Below, one piece after another: positions 1 to 10,454 of a DNA stretch of 64,000 nt. This DNA comes from Brevibacterium daeguense (GTDB lineage: Bacteria; Actinomycetota; Actinomycetes; Actinomycetales; Brevibacteriaceae): positions 310,001 through 374,000 of the forward strand of contig NZ_JAJTWW010000001.1 of the NCBI RefSeq assembly GCF_021729135.1, in the 5' to 3' direction. Each line of letters begins with the position of its first letter. Position 1 is the first letter of the stretch. The notes beneath the pieces were generated by a model. It made no database searches and was not told the DNA's origin. It saw only the letters and a list, made by a program, of their open reading frames with translations. A program made the position numbers and the translations under genes.

Positions 1-1
1 C

Positions 2-427
2 GGAATCGTCCACGGCCCGGTGCCGCGCGACTACAGCCAGCGGACCCCCAAGAAGATGAAGGCCGCCGCCCTCCGCGGCGCCCTGTCCGACCGGGCGCGC
101 CTCGACCGCGTGTTCGTCGTCACCTCTCTGGTCGACGGTGACAAGCCGTCCACCAAGCAGGCCCTGGCAGCTCTGCAGAACATCAGCGATCGGGCTTCGA
201 AGCTCATCGTCGTCGAGCGTTCGGACGAGCTGACCTATCTCAGCGTTCGCAACCTGCCGCGGGTGCACGTGCTGCCCGCCGACCAGCTCAACACCTATGA
301 CGTGCTGGCCGCCGACGACATCGTGTTCACGGAGGCCGCTCTGGCAGCCTTCCTCGACACGACTGCTCGCAAGGGCATGAGCGCCTCGGCAGCCGGACGC
401 GCCACCAGCGAGGAGGACGCAGAATGA
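2..427 (+). CDS. rplD: 50S ribosomal protein L4, 3' part
   Basis: Large-subunit protein L4, which lines the peptide exit tunnel; in some bacteria it also represses its own operon. The window opens inside the gene: the frame is open from base 2, so about 141 C-terminal residues are present and the start lies upstream. The segment [16 protein letters not shown] is a typical L4 motif. The last codons extend past the family core with a Ser/Ala/Glu-rich tail. Its stop overlaps the rplW start (ATGA), as expected for translational coupling in the S10 operon. Confidence 0.95.
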   Translation, partial: GIVHGPVPRDYSQRTPKKMKAAALRGALSDRARLDRVFVVTSLVDGDKPSTKQALAALQNISDRASKLIVVERSDELTYLSVRNLPRVHVLPADQLNTYDVLAADDIVFTEAALAAFLDTTARKGMSASAAGRATSEEDAE

Positions 428-723
428 GCGTGACCTTCAAGGACCCGCGCGACATCATCATCGCCCCGGTCGTCTCGGAGAAGACCTACAGCCTGATGGA
501 CGAGGGGAAGTACACCTTCCTCGTCGATCCGAGGTCGAACAAGACCGAGATCAAATACGCAATCGAATCCATCTTCGGTGTCAAAGTCGCATCGGTGAAT
601 ACCCTGAACCGTCAGGGCAAGCGCCGTCGGACCCGCACCGGCTGGGGAAAGCGCAACGACACCAAGCGTGCGATTGTCGCCCTCAAGGACGGTTCGATCG
701 ACATTTTCGGCGGATCGCTCTAA
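424..723 (+). CDS. rplW: 50S ribosomal protein L23
   Basis: L23 binds 23S rRNA at the tunnel exit and is the docking site for trigger factor and SRP. It is 99 aa, the normal length, with the family opening '[16 protein letters not shown]' near residues 7-22 and the basic loop '[17 protein letters not shown]' near residues 60-76. The ATG overlaps the rplD stop by four bases. It is third in the usual S10 order. Confidence 0.97.
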   Translation: MSVTFKDPRDIIIAPVVSEKTYSLMDEGKYTFLVDPRSNKTEIKYAIESIFGVKVASVNTLNRQGKRRRTRTGWGKRNDTKRAIVALKDGSIDIFGGSL

Positions 724-753
724 GCGATACACCTCGAAGAAGGATTAAGACTC

Positions 754-1590
754 ATGGGAATCCGTAAGCACAAGCCGACGACCCCGGGCCGACGCGGCTC
801 CTCGGTCGCCGACTTTGTCGAAGTGACCCGGTCTACGCCGGAGAAGTCACTACTGCGCCCGCTTTCGAAGAACGGCGGACGCAACAGCCAGGGCCGCGTG
901 ACCACCCGCCACCAGGGCGGCGGTCACAAGCGCCAGTACCGTGTCATCGACTTCCGTCGCCATGACAAGGACGGTGTGCCCGCGACTGTCGCGCACATCG
1001 AGTACGACCCGAACCGGACCGCGCGCATCGCGCTGCTGCACTACGCCGACGGTGAGAAGCGCTACATCATCGCGCCGAACCGTCTCAAGCAGGGCGACCG
1101 CGTCGAAGCCGGCCCGACCGCGGACATCAAGCCGGGCAACAACCTCGCGCTGCGCAACGTGCCTGTCGGCACGGTGCTCCACGCAGTCGAGCTGCGCCCC
1201 GGCGGCGGTGCCAAGATCGCACGCTCAGCGGGCTCCTCGGTGCAGCTGGTCGCCAAATTCGGACCGTACGCGCAGCTGCGCATGCCGTCCGGCGAGATCC
1301 GCAACGTCGACGCCCGGTGCCGGGCGACCGTCGGCGAAGTCGGCAATGCCGAGCAGTCGAACATCGACTGGGGCAAGGCCGGCCGGATGCGGTGGAAGGG
1401 CAAGCGCCCGACCGTCCGCGGCGTCGTCATGAACCCGATCGACCACCCCCACGGCGGTGGCGAGGGCCGGACCTCGGGTGGACGCCACCCGGTCAGCCCC
1501 TGGGGTCAGAAGGAAGGACGCACGCGTCGTCCGAACAAGGACAGCGACAAGCTCATCGTGCGTCGTCGTCGCACCGGCAAGAAGCGCTGA
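754..1590 (+). CDS. rplB: 50S ribosomal protein L2
   Basis: L2 is a primary 23S rRNA binder needed for subunit association and peptidyl-transferase assembly. At 278 aa it is full length. The C-terminal signature '[15 protein letters not shown]' near residues 226-240 contains the conserved histidine of the peptidyl-transferase-proximal loop. An AGAAGGA ribosome site lies just before the ATG. Confidence 0.98.
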   Translation: MGIRKHKPTTPGRRGSSVADFVEVTRSTPEKSLLRPLSKNGGRNSQGRVTTRHQGGGHKRQYRVIDFRRHDKDGVPATVAHIEYDPNRTARIALLHYADGEKRYIIAPNRLKQGDRVEAGPTADIKPGNNLALRNVPVGTVLHAVELRPGGGAKIARSAGSSVQLVAKFGPYAQLRMPSGEIRNVDARCRATVGEVGNAEQSNIDWGKAGRMRWKGKRPTVRGVVMNPIDHPHGGGEGRTSGGRHPVSPWGQKEGRTRRPNKDSDKLIVRRRRTGKKR

Positions 1591-1605
1591 TAGGGAGCCT
1601 GAAAA

Positions 1606-1887
1606 ATGCCTCGTAGCCTCAAGAAGGGCCCCTTCGTTGACGAGCACCTGTACCAGAAGGTCGCAGCTCAGAACGAAAAGGGCACCAAAAACGTCATCAA
1701 GACTTGGTCCCGCCGCTCGATGATCATCCCGGACTTCCTGGGACACACGATCGCCGTGCACGACGGACGCAAGCATGTTCCGGTGTTCATCACCGAAGCC
1801 ATGGTCGGGCACAAGCTCGGCGAATTCGCCCCCACGCGGACGTTCCGCGGCCACGACAAGGATGATCGCAAGGGCCGTCGCCGCTGA
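1606..1887 (+). CDS. rpsS: 30S ribosomal protein S19
   Basis: S19 sits in the 30S head with S13 and contacts the A-site region. It is 93 aa, normal length, starting with the family motif '[15 protein letters not shown]'. The basic central part ([19 protein letters not shown]) and '[13 protein letters not shown]' near the end are typical. It lies 15 bp after rplB. Confidence 0.98.
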   Translation: MPRSLKKGPFVDEHLYQKVAAQNEKGTKNVIKTWSRRSMIIPDFLGHTIAVHDGRKHVPVFITEAMVGHKLGEFAPTRTFRGHDKDDRKGRRR

Positions 1888-1928
1888 GGCGCAGCTCGAA
1901 CGGTCATCGAGAAAGAGAGAAGGAAGCG

Positions 1929-2315
1929 ATGGAAGCCACGGCGAAGGCGCGATACTTGCGCGTCACGCCCCAAAAGGCTCGGCGCGTCGTTGACCTCATT
2001 CGTGGTCAGCAGGCAACCGAAGCCCTTGCGGTGCTGAAATTTGCAGAGCAGTCTGCCTCCGAGCCGGTCTACAAGCTCGTCGCCTCAGGCATCGCGAATG
2101 CGCGTGTCAAGGCTGACAAGCTCGGCGAGGCATTCGATGAGAACGAACTGGTCATCTCGGCGGCATTCGTCGACGAGGGGCCGACCATGAAGCGGTTCCG
2201 GCCTCGTGCCCAGGGCCGTGCCTACCGCATCAACAAGCGCACCAGCCACATCACAGTGGTGCTGGCCTCCGGCGAGGACCTCCCGGAGAGCGCTGCAGGG
2301 AAGGGGAGCCGCTGA
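1929..2315 (+). CDS. rplV: 50S ribosomal protein L22
   Basis: L22 is a tunnel-lining protein with an extended beta hairpin. It is 128 aa. '[14 protein letters not shown]' near residues 15-28 and '[19 protein letters not shown]' near residues 90-108 are family hallmarks. An AGAAGGAAG ribosome site precedes the ATG. The stop overlaps the rpsC start. Confidence 0.97.
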   Translation: MEATAKARYLRVTPQKARRVVDLIRGQQATEALAVLKFAEQSASEPVYKLVASGIANARVKADKLGEAFDENELVISAAFVDEGPTMKRFRPRAQGRAYRINKRTSHITVVLASGEDLPESAAGKGSR

Positions 2316-3142
2316 TGGGTCAGAAGATCAATCCCAATGGATTCCGCCTCGGAATCACCACCGACCACAAGTCGAAGTGGTACGCAGACTCGAACAAGAA
2401 GGGTCAGCGCTACCAGGACTACGTGGGTGAGGACGTCAAGATCCGCCGCCTCCTGACCAATGGCATGGAGCGCGCCGGCATCTCGAAGGTCAACATCGAG
2501 CGCACGCGGGATCGTGTCCGGGTGGACATCCACACCGCTCGCCCCGGCATCGTGATCGGCCGCCGAGGCGCCGAAGCCGACCGCATCCGCGGTCAGCTCG
2601 AGAAGCTCACCGGCAAGCAGATCCAGCTCAACATCCTCGAGGTCAAGAACCCCGAGACCGATGCGCAGCTGGTCGCTCAGGGCGTTGCCGAGCAGCTCGC
2701 CAGCCGCGTGGCCTTCCGACGCGCGATGCGCAAGGCGATCCAGTCCGCTCAGCGGGCCGGCGCCAAGGGCATTCGTGTGCAGTGCGGCGGCCGCCTGGGC
2801 GGCGCAGAGATGAGCCGTTCGGAGTTCTACCGCGAAGGACGTGTGCCGCTGCACACCCTGCGGGCGAACATCGACTACGGCTTCTACGAGGCCCACACCA
2901 CCTTCGGCCGAATCGGCGTCAAGGTGTGGATCTACAAGGGCGACCTCACCGACAAGGAGCTCGCGGCCCAGGAGGCCGCACAGCCGTCCGGTCGGGGAGG
3001 CCCGCGCGGCGGCGCCGCTGCCCGTGGTCGGGGACGCGGCGGCCGCGGACGCGGCGGCGAGCGTCGCCAGGACGTCCCGCAGAAGAAGACTGAAACCACT
3101 GCTGAGGCGGCTCCGGAAGCCTCGGCCGGATCGGAGGGCTGA
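2315..3142 (+). CDS. rpsC: 30S ribosomal protein S3 with RG-rich C-terminal tail
   Basis: S3 forms the mRNA entry channel with S4 and S5. The 275-aa product has the N-terminal KH-type domain ([15 protein letters not shown] near residues 76-90) and the C-terminal S3 domain up to about residue 210. A non-canonical tail follows, with Arg-Gly-rich repeats at about residues 227-250 and then an acidic Ala/Glu end. E. coli S3 is about 233 aa, so the extension is about 40 residues. Its start overlaps the rplV stop. Confidence 0.97.
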   Translation: MGQKINPNGFRLGITTDHKSKWYADSNKKGQRYQDYVGEDVKIRRLLTNGMERAGISKVNIERTRDRVRVDIHTARPGIVIGRRGAEADRIRGQLEKLTGKQIQLNILEVKNPETDAQLVAQGVAEQLASRVAFRRAMRKAIQSAQRAGAKGIRVQCGGRLGGAEMSRSEFYREGRVPLHTLRANIDYGFYEAHTTFGRIGVKVWIYKGDLTDKELAAQEAAQPSGRGGPRGGAAARGRGRGGRGRGGERRQDVPQKKTETTAEAAPEASAGSEG

Positions 3143-3145
3143 CCC

Positions 3146-3562
3146 ATGCTGATCCCTCGTCGAGTCAAGTACCGCAAGCAGCATCATCCGAAGCTGGGCG
3201 GTACCTCCAAGGGCGGCAACACCGTGTCGTTCGGCGATTGGGGTGTCCAGGCACTCGAGCCGGCGTACGTGACGAACCGCCAGATCGAGGCCGCACGCAT
3301 CGCCATGACCCGCTACATCAAGCGCGGCGGAAAGGTGTGGATCAACATCTACCCCGACCGTCCGCTGACCAAGAAGCCCGCCGAGACCCGCATGGGCTCG
3401 GGCAAGGGCTCACCCGAGTGGTGGGTCGCAAACGTCAAGCCGGGCCGAGTTCTGTTCGAGCTCGCCGGCGTGTCCGAGGAAGTTGCACGCGAGGCGCTGC
3501 GCCTGGCGATCCACAAGCTTCCGCTCAAGGCCCGCATCGTGCGGCGTGAAGGTGGTGAGTGA
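3146..3562 (+). CDS. rplP: 50S ribosomal protein L16
   Basis: L16 organises the A-site tRNA contact of the large subunit. It is 138 aa, full length, opening '[15 protein letters not shown]' and carrying '[19 protein letters not shown]' near residues 81-99, a family signature. It begins 3 bp after rpsC. Confidence 0.98.
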   Translation: MLIPRRVKYRKQHHPKLGGTSKGGNTVSFGDWGVQALEPAYVTNRQIEAARIAMTRYIKRGGKVWINIYPDRPLTKKPAETRMGSGKGSPEWWVANVKPGRVLFELAGVSEEVAREALRLAIHKLPLKARIVRREGGE

Positions 3563-3564
3563 CA

Positions 3565-3816
3565 ATGGCGATCGGTTCCAAGGACCTGTCCATGGACGCT
3601 CTCGACGGCTTCGACAATGACCGTCTCGGCGAAGAGCTGAAGAAGGCCAAGGCCGAGCTGTTCAATCTCCGGTTCCAGTCGGCCACCGGTCAGCTCGAGA
3701 GCCACGGTCGGCTGAAGGCAGTGCGCCGCGACATCGCTCGGATCTACACCGTGCTGCGCGAGCGCGAGCTCTCGATCCGTACGAACCCGGCCGACGCCAA
3801 GGAAGAGGACAAGTGA
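3565..3816 (+). CDS. rpmC: 50S ribosomal protein L29
   Basis: L29 lies beside L23 at the exit tunnel. I start at ATG 3565 (83 aa); a GTG two codons upstream at 3559 overlaps the rplP stop and cannot be excluded. The core '[20 protein letters not shown]' near residues 26-45 is diagnostic. It has an acidic C-terminal extension beyond the usual 65-70 residues. Confidence 0.95.
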   Translation: MAIGSKDLSMDALDGFDNDRLGEELKKAKAELFNLRFQSATGQLESHGRLKAVRRDIARIYTVLRERELSIRTNPADAKEEDK

Positions 3817-4109
3817 TGGCCGAGCAGACCCAGACCGGCGGTGCCGCAGAACAGGTCGAGCGGAACTTCCGCAAGACCGCTCGCGGCTACGTCGTCTCCG
3901 ACAAGATGGACAAGACCATCGTGGTCGCCGTCGAGGACCGCAAGAAGCACCGCCTCTACGGCAAGATCATGCGCACCACCAGCAAGATCAAGGTGCACGA
4001 CGAGGAGAACACCGCCGGCATCGGCGACCTGGTCGTCGTGGCCGAAACCCGCCCGCTGTCAGCGACCAAGCGCTGGCGCCTCGTCGAGATCGTCGAGCGC
4101 GCCAAGTAA
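3816..4109 (+). CDS. rpsQ: 30S ribosomal protein S17
   Basis: S17 is an OB-fold 16S rRNA binder. I start at ATG 3816, overlapping the rpmC stop by one base, giving 97 aa; a GTG one codon earlier is possible. '[18 protein letters not shown]' near residues 25-42 is the family signature. It ends the first tight block of the operon; the next gene is 144 bp away. Confidence 0.96.
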   Translation: MAEQTQTGGAAEQVERNFRKTARGYVVSDKMDKTIVVAVEDRKKHRLYGKIMRTTSKIKVHDEENTAGIGDLVVVAETRPLSATKRWRLVEIVERAK

Positions 4110-4123
4110 TCAGTCCGCCGACG

Positions 4124-4178
4124 CCCCGGGTCCCGCCCGGTCCCGCCTCTTCCGCGGCGGCCACCGGGCAGCCCGGGG
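4124..4178 (+). other. Long stem-loop between rpsQ and rplN
   Basis: Nested inverted repeats build one extended hairpin in the only large gap of this operon. The arms are CCCCGGG (4124-4130) with CCCGGGG (4172-4178), GCCCGGT (4135-4141) with ACCGGGC (4163-4169), and CCGCC (4143-4147) with GGCGG (4156-4160), with an 8-base loop. No T-run follows. It sits at the boundary that separates the S10 and spc operons in E. coli, so it may be an attenuator, a processing site or a weak terminator. Confidence 0.6.
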
Positions 4179-4253
4179 AGGGCACCAGTCAATCAACCGT
4201 TCCGTCAGGCTCGCCCGAGTGGTGAGAACCGACGAGACGACAGGAGAGAACCA

Positions 4254-4622
4254 GTGATTCAGCAGGAGTCGCGACTCAAAGTCGCTGACAACACCGGCGC
4301 CAAGGAGATCTTGGCGATCCGGATCCTCGGCGGGTCCGGTCGACGCTACGCCGGCATCGGCGACACCATCGTCGCCACCGTCAAGGACGCAATTCCGGGC
4401 GGCAACGTCAAGAAGGGCGATGTGGTCAAGGCCGTCATCGTTCGCACCGCAAAGGAACGCCGTCGCTCTGACGGTTCATACATCCGCTTCGACGAGAACG
4501 CCGCCGTCATCCTCAAGGCCGACGGCGAACCGCGCGGCACCCGTATCTTCGGGCCGGTCGGGCGCGAACTGCGCGACAAGAAGTTCATGAAGATCATCTC
4601 GCTGGCACCGGAGGTGTTGTGA
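4254..4622 (+). CDS. rplN: 50S ribosomal protein L14
   Basis: L14 binds 23S rRNA at the subunit interface. It is 122 aa, the canonical length, starting at GTG 4254 with '[18 protein letters not shown]', the classic L14 opening. A CAGGAGAGAA ribosome site precedes it. It begins the second ribosomal block after the 144-bp structured gap. Confidence 0.98.
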   Translation: MIQQESRLKVADNTGAKEILAIRILGGSGRRYAGIGDTIVATVKDAIPGGNVKKGDVVKAVIVRTAKERRRSDGSYIRFDENAAVILKADGEPRGTRIFGPVGRELRDKKFMKIISLAPEVL

Positions 4623-4624
4623 TC

Positions 4625-4993
4625 ATGGCAGGAAAGCTCAAGATCAAGAAGGGCGATCTCGTCCAGGTCATCTCCGGCGGCCGGCAGTCCCGAGGCGGCG
4701 ACCGCGGCAAGCAGGGGAAGGTGCTCGAGGTCTTCCCCGAGACCAGCCGTGTGCTCGTCGAGGGCGTCAACCGCGTGACCAAGCACCGGAAGCCCGGACA
4801 GACCGCCTCCGGCCCCACCGCCGGCGGAATCGAGATCCACGAAGCGCCGATCCACGTGTCCAAGGTCATGCTCGTCGATCCGAAGGACAACAAGCCCACG
4901 CGTGTGGGCTACCGGACCGAGCAGGTCGAGCGTGACGGCCGCACCCGCACTGTGCGGGTCCGCGTGTCGCGTCGTACCGGGGAGGACATCTGA
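4625..4993 (+). CDS. rplX: 50S ribosomal protein L24
   Basis: L24 is an assembly-initiator protein with a KOW motif. ATG 4625 gives 122 aa beginning '[19 protein letters not shown]', the expected KOW start; an in-frame GTG at 4619 would overlap rplN but looks less natural. '[12 protein letters not shown]'-type residues follow at about 25-36. The stop overlaps the rplE start. Confidence 0.96.
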   Translation: MAGKLKIKKGDLVQVISGGRQSRGGDRGKQGKVLEVFPETSRVLVEGVNRVTKHRKPGQTASGPTAGGIEIHEAPIHVSKVMLVDPKDNKPTRVGYRTEQVERDGRTRTVRVRVSRRTGEDI

Positions 4994-5565
4994 TGACAGA
5001 CAGCACTGTGCAGGCCCGCCCGATGCCGCGGCTCAAGCAGGTCTACCGCGAGGACATCGTTCCGAAGCTGCAGGAGGAGTTCGGCTACGCGAACCCGATG
5101 CAGGTTCCCGGCCTCGTCAAGGTCGTCGTCAACATGGGCGTGGGTGACGCCGCGCGCGACTCGAAGCTCATCGAAGGCGCGATCAACGACCTCACCCTGA
5201 TCACCGGCCAGAAGCCGGTGGTGACCAAGGCCAAGAAGTCGATTGCCCAGTTCAAGCTGCGCGAGGGACAGCCGATCGGAGCGCATGTCACCATGCGCAA
5301 CGCCCGGATGTGGGAGTTCCTCGACCGTGTGATCTCGTTGGCGCTGCCCCGGATCCGCGACTTCCGCGGCCTCTCGGATCGGCAGTTCGACGGGAACGGC
5401 AACTACACCTTCGGTCTGACCGAGCAGTCCATGTTCCACGAGATCGATCAGGACCGGATCGACCGCGTGCGGGGGATGGACATCACCGTGGTCACCACGG
5501 CGAAGACCGACGACGAGGGACGTGCGCTGCTGCGCCACCTCGGGTTCCCATTCAAGACCAACTGA
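4993..5565 (+). CDS. rplE: 50S ribosomal protein L5
   Basis: L5 binds 5S rRNA and contacts P-site tRNA. It is 190 aa, full length, with '[19 protein letters not shown]' near residues 45-63 and '[19 protein letters not shown]' near residues 117-135. The ATG overlaps the rplX stop. In many bacteria rpsN (S14) would be next, but it is absent here. Confidence 0.98.
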   Translation: MTDSTVQARPMPRLKQVYREDIVPKLQEEFGYANPMQVPGLVKVVVNMGVGDAARDSKLIEGAINDLTLITGQKPVVTKAKKSIAQFKLREGQPIGAHVTMRNARMWEFLDRVISLALPRIRDFRGLSDRQFDGNGNYTFGLTEQSMFHEIDQDRIDRVRGMDITVVTTAKTDDEGRALLRHLGFPFKTN

Positions 5566-5629
5566 CTCTACGTTGTAGGTCGGACCGGGCAACCGCGACG
5601 AAACCCCAACGGGAAAGGGCACAAGCCCA

Positions 5630-6028
5630 ATGACAATGACTGATCCTGTCGCAGACATGCTGACGCGTCTGCGCAACGCCAACTCGGCGTATCACGAGGA
5701 CGTCAGCATGCCGTACAGCAAGCTGAAGTCGAACATCGCCGAGATCCTCAAGACCGAGGGCTTCATCTCCGACTGGCGCGTCGAAGACGCCGAGGTCGGA
5801 AAGCGGCTCGAGCTCGATCTGAAGTTCGGCCCCAACCGTGAGCGTTCGATCGCCGGCATCCGCCGGATCTCGAAGCCCGGACTGCGGGTGTACGCCAAGA
5901 GCACCAACCTGCCCAAGGTGCTGGGCGGACTGGGCATCGCGATCCTGTCGACGTCCTCCGGCCTGCTCACCGACAAGCAAGCATCGAAGAAGGGCGTGGG
6001 TGGGGAAGTCCTCGCCTACGTCTGGTAA
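5630..6028 (+). CDS. rpsH: 30S ribosomal protein S8
   Basis: S8 is a central 16S rRNA binder and, in E. coli, the spc-operon repressor. It is 132 aa with the canonical start '[18 protein letters not shown]' and the C-terminal signature '[20 protein letters not shown]'. A GGGAAAGGG ribosome site lies upstream. The 64-bp gap before it encodes no S14. Confidence 0.98.
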   Translation: MTMTDPVADMLTRLRNANSAYHEDVSMPYSKLKSNIAEILKTEGFISDWRVEDAEVGKRLELDLKFGPNRERSIAGIRRISKPGLRVYAKSTNLPKVLGGLGIAILSTSSGLLTDKQASKKGVGGEVLAYVW

Positions 6029-6045
6029 AGGAAGGAGAGAGCACA

Positions 6046-6582
6046 ATGTCACGAATTGGCAAGCAGCCGATCTCCATTCCGTCCGGTGTCGAGGTCAAGG
6101 TGGACGGCCAGCAGGTCTCCGTGAAGGGCCCGAAGGGCGAGCTCGGACTGACCGTGCCCAGCCCCATCGCGGTGTCCGTCGAGGACACCACGGTGACCGT
6201 CACCCGTCCGAATGACGAGCGCGAGTCGCGTTCGCTGCACGGACTGACCCGCACCCTCATCAGCAACCAGATCGTCGGCGTGACCGAGGGATACTCGAAG
6301 TCGCTGGAGATCGTCGGCACCGGTTACCGCGTGCAGGCAAAGGGAGCGAACCTCGAATTCGCACTCGGCTACAGCCACTCGATCACCGTTGAGCCCCCTG
6401 AGGGCATCAGCTTCGCCGTCGAGGGGCAGAACAAGGTGACCGTCACCGGCATCGACAAGCAGGCCGTGGGCGAAGTCGCCGCAAACATCCGCAAACTGCG
6501 CAAGCCCGAACCGTACAAGGGCAAGGGCGTGCGCTACGCCGGCGAGATCGTTCGCCGCAAGGTCGGAAAGGCTGGTAAGTGA
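6046..6582 (+). CDS. rplF: 50S ribosomal protein L6
   Basis: L6 lies near the GTPase-associated centre. At 178 aa it has two L6 repeats, '[17 protein letters not shown]' at the start and the family signature '[14 protein letters not shown]' near residues 155-168. An AAGGAAGGAGAG ribosome site precedes the ATG. Confidence 0.98.
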   Translation: MSRIGKQPISIPSGVEVKVDGQQVSVKGPKGELGLTVPSPIAVSVEDTTVTVTRPNDERESRSLHGLTRTLISNQIVGVTEGYSKSLEIVGTGYRVQAKGANLEFALGYSHSITVEPPEGISFAVEGQNKVTVTGIDKQAVGEVAANIRKLRKPEPYKGKGVRYAGEIVRRKVGKAGK

Positions 6583-6584
6583 CC

Positions 6585-6965
6585 ATGGCCTTCGGAAAGA
6601 AGCAGAGTTACGGCAAGGGCAAGGCCGCTGCGCGCACCCGACGCCACACCCGACTGCGCAGGCACATCGCCGGCACCGCCGAGCGGCCGCGCATGGCCGT
6701 CACCCGGTCGAGCCGACACGTGTTCGTCCAGGTCATCGACGACAGCGTCGGCAGGACCCTGGCGTCGGCATCGACAATGGAAGCCGACCTCCGGGGTGCG
6801 GCCGAGGACAAGACCGCCAAGGCCCGCAAGGTCGGCGCTCTCGTCGCTGAGCGCGCCAAGGCCGCAGGTGTCGACGCCGTGGTGTTCGACCGCGGAGGCA
6901 ACGCCTACCACGGTCGGGTCGCGGCGATCGCCGAAGGTGCACGCGAAGGAGGACTGTCCCTGTGA
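6585..6965 (+). CDS. rplR: 50S ribosomal protein L18
   Basis: L18 carries 5S rRNA into the large subunit. ATG 6585 gives 126 aa; a GTG at 6579 overlaps the rplF stop. '[20 protein letters not shown]' near residues 15-34 and '[23 protein letters not shown]' at the end are typical, although the latter is split here only for description. The stop overlaps the rpsE start. Confidence 0.97.
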   Translation: MAFGKKQSYGKGKAAARTRRHTRLRRHIAGTAERPRMAVTRSSRHVFVQVIDDSVGRTLASASTMEADLRGAAEDKTAKARKVGALVAERAKAAGVDAVVFDRGGNAYHGRVAAIAEGAREGGLSL

Positions 6966-7621
6966 GCACTGAAGAGAACAAGGACCAGCAGGTGACTCAG
7001 ACCGAGAACACCCAGCAGCAGGACGACGGCAACCGCAACCGTGGCCGCGGCCGCGGCCGCGGTGACGGCGGTCGTCGCGGCAACCGTCAGGACCGCGACG
7101 ACAAGAACCAGTTCATCGAGCACGTCGTCACGATCAACCGCGTGTCGAAGGTGGTCAAGGGCGGACGTCGGTTCTCCTTCACCGCACTCGTCGTCGTCGG
7201 CGATGGTGACGGCATGGTGGGCATGGGCTACGGCAAGGCCAAGGAAGTTCCCTCGGCCATCGCCAAGGGTGTCGAGGAGGCGAAGAAGAACTTCTTCCGC
7301 GTCCCCCGCATCCAGAAGACCATTCCGCACCCGATCACCGGCGAGGAGGCCGCAGGAGTCGTGCTGCTGCGGCCGGCGGCACCCGGTACCGGCGTGATCG
7401 CCGGCGGGCCGGTCCGCGCGGTCCTCGACGCCGCAGGCGTCCACGACATCCTCTCGAAGTCGCTGGGCTCCTCGAACGCCATCAACATCGTGCATGCCAC
7501 GATCGCGGCGCTCAAGGGACTCGAACGGCCCGAGGAAGTCGCGGCCCGCCGCGGCCTCCCGGTGGACCAGGTCGCTCCTCACGCCATGCTGCGTGCGGCT
7601 GAAAGCGGGGCGAAAGCCTGA
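6962..7621 (+). CDS. rpsE: 30S ribosomal protein S5 with RG-rich N-terminal extension
   Basis: S5 is an accuracy protein at the mRNA entry channel. GTG 6962 overlaps the rplR stop, giving 219 aa against about 166 in E. coli. The extra N-terminal 45 or so residues are Gln-rich and then Arg/Gly/Asp-rich ([16 protein letters not shown] near residues 22-37). The conserved double-stranded RNA-binding domain follows from '[19 protein letters not shown]'. Confidence 0.97.
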   Translation: MSTEENKDQQVTQTENTQQQDDGNRNRGRGRGRGDGGRRGNRQDRDDKNQFIEHVVTINRVSKVVKGGRRFSFTALVVVGDGDGMVGMGYGKAKEVPSAIAKGVEEAKKNFFRVPRIQKTIPHPITGEEAAGVVLLRPAAPGTGVIAGGPVRAVLDAAGVHDILSKSLGSSNAINIVHATIAALKGLERPEEVAARRGLPVDQVAPHAMLRAAESGAKA

Positions 7622-7803
7622 TGGCCAAGCTGAAGATCACCCAGGTCAAATCCGAAATCGGTGGCAAGCAGAACCAGCGCGAGACGCTCCGGACCCTCGG
7701 TCTGAAGAAGATCAACGACATCGTCGTGAAAGAGGACCGCCCGGAGATCCGCGGCATGGTGAACACCGTGCGCCACCTGGTCACATGGGAAGAGGTGGAC
7801 TGA
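7621..7803 (+). CDS. rpmD: 50S ribosomal protein L30
   Basis: L30 is a small 23S rRNA binder. It is 60 aa, normal for the family, with '[21 protein letters not shown]' near residues 20-40 (the core is [12 protein letters not shown]). Its ATG overlaps the rpsE stop and its stop is 1 bp before rplO. Confidence 0.97.
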   Translation: MAKLKITQVKSEIGGKQNQRETLRTLGLKKINDIVVKEDRPEIRGMVNTVRHLVTWEEVD

Positions 7804-7804
7804 C

Positions 7805-8257
7805 ATGGCAGAAGAGAACGTGCTGAGGCTGCACCACCTGCGTCCAGCCCCCGGCGCCAAGACCGCCAAGACCCGGGTGGGTCGCGGCGAGGGGTCGAAG
7901 GGCAAGACCGCAGGCCGCGGCACCAAGGGAACCAGGGCACGCTACCAGGTGCCGCATGGCTTCGAGGGCGGCCAGACGCCGCTCCACATGCGGCTGCCGA
8001 AGCTGCGCGGGTTCAAGAACCCGAACAAGGTCGACTACCAGGTCGTCAACCTCGACAAGCTCTCGACGCTGTTCCCCGAGGGCGGCACCGTGACGGTCGA
8101 GGATCTGGTGGCCAAGGGCGCCGTCCGCGCCAACCAGCCGGTGAAGGTGCTGGGCAGCGGTGAGATCACCGTCAAGCTCGACATCTCCGCCGACAAGTTC
8201 TCCGCCTCCGCTGTCGAGAAGATCCAGACAGCCGGCGGGACAACGACCACCGTCTGA
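7805..8257 (+). CDS. rplO: 50S ribosomal protein L15
   Basis: L15 is a late assembly protein of the large subunit. It is 150 aa with the N-terminal motif '[20 protein letters not shown]', a Gly/Lys-rich region to residue 45 and '[19 protein letters not shown]' near residues 56-74. It is the last gene before a strong terminator, so secY forms a separate unit. Confidence 0.98.
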   Translation: MAEENVLRLHHLRPAPGAKTAKTRVGRGEGSKGKTAGRGTKGTRARYQVPHGFEGGQTPLHMRLPKLRGFKNPNKVDYQVVNLDKLSTLFPEGGTVTVEDLVAKGAVRANQPVKVLGSGEITVKLDISADKFSASAVEKIQTAGGTTTTV

Positions 8258-8282
8258 GGATGCTGTCCCAGACGTGATCGAT

Positions 8283-8314
8283 GGAGGGAGGCCGCCGACA
8301 GGCGGCCTCCCTCC
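8283..8314 (+). terminator. Terminator hairpin after rplO
   Basis: A perfect 14-bp inverted repeat (8283-8296 with 8301-8314) encloses the loop GACA 25 bp after the rplO stop. It is GC-rich and lacks a long T-run, as often in actinobacteria. It separates the ribosomal operon from secY-adk-map. Confidence 0.75.
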
Positions 8315-8387
8315 GGTCGTGTTCGCGGCCTCCGAGCCGTGGTTCCGTCCCCGAGGGCAGATTCTCGGATTCGGGCGCGGCACCCTG

Positions 8388-8402
8388 TCCTGATACAGTT
8401 CA
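8388..8402 (+). promoter_or_regulatory. Candidate secY promoter region
   Basis: Between the rplO terminator and secY there is a TGATACAGT element resembling an extended -10 box. It overlaps a small inverted repeat, CCTGAT with ATCAGG. No convincing -35 is seen. A separate promoter is expected because a strong terminator lies just upstream. Confidence 0.3.
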
Positions 8403-8493
8403 TCAGGTACTTGCAACGAATCATCTTCCGGGACCTGGGCACGCGCGTGTTCTCGTGCACGTCCGCTCCCGTTGAATCAACCCAGGAGGACGC

Positions 8494-9795
<1,302 letters not shown>

Positions 9796-9850
9796 CCCGC
9801 AGCCCCCTCCGATAGCCTGACGAAGTGCACTGCCGCCCTGCAGCGCCGTC

Positions 9851-9867
9851 GGAACGGGCCCACCCCG
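9851..9867 (+). repeat. Dispersed 17-bp motif, copy 1
   Basis: The 17-mer GGAACGGGCCCACCCCG in the adk leader recurs twice upstream of trpS (24436-24452 and 24470-24486). It contains a GGGCCC palindrome. Its role is unknown; it may be a genome-wide intergenic repeat. Confidence 0.5.
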
Positions 9868-9883
9868 AAAGGAAGAACACCCC

Positions 9884-10453
9884 ATGAGCACACGGATCAT
9901 CCTCATCGGCCCGCCCGGTGCGGGCAAAGGCACCCAGGCTGCGCGCCTGAGCGAGAAGCTGGAGATCCCTGCGATCTCCACCGGCGACATCTTCCGCGCC
10001 AATGTGGCCGGTGAGACCGAGCTCGGCAAGCAGGCCAAGCGCTACATGGATGCCGGCGAGTACGTGCCCGACGAGGTCACGAACTCGATGGTCAAGGATC
10101 GCCTGGCGCAGGCCGACGCAGCCGAAGGCTTCCTGCTCGACGGCTACCCGCGCACCGCGGCACAGGTGGAGGAGCTGGACTCCATGCTGAAGGCGGCGGG
10201 GGACTCGCTCGACCATGTCGTCGAGCTCACCGCCGACACGGATGAGGTGGTCGAACGGCTGCTCGCCCGCGCGCAGCTGCAGGGCCGCTCCGACGACACC
10301 GAGGAGGTCATCCGGCACCGTCTCGACGTCTATGCCGAGCAGACGCAGCCGCTGACCGACCTCTACGCCGACCGCGGCCTGCTGCGGAAGGTCGACGGCC
10401 TCGGCGAGGTCGAGGAGATCACCGAGCGCATCCTGCAGGCGATCGGACGCTGA
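9884..10453 (+). CDS. adk: Adenylate kinase
   Basis: Catalyses ATP + AMP = 2 ADP in the cytoplasm. It is 189 aa, the short form lacking a zinc LID. The P-loop GPPGAGKGTQ is at residues 8-17, the AMP-binding DGYPRT lies near residue 86, and the LID region begins near residue 126. An AAAGGAAG ribosome site precedes the ATG. It is 2 bp upstream of map. Confidence 0.97.
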   Translation: MSTRIILIGPPGAGKGTQAARLSEKLEIPAISTGDIFRANVAGETELGKQAKRYMDAGEYVPDEVTNSMVKDRLAQADAAEGFLLDGYPRTAAQVEELDSMLKAAGDSLDHVVELTADTDEVVERLLARAQLQGRSDDTEEVIRHRLDVYAEQTQPLTDLYADRGLLRKVDGLGEVEEITERILQAIGR

Positions 10454-10454
10454 G

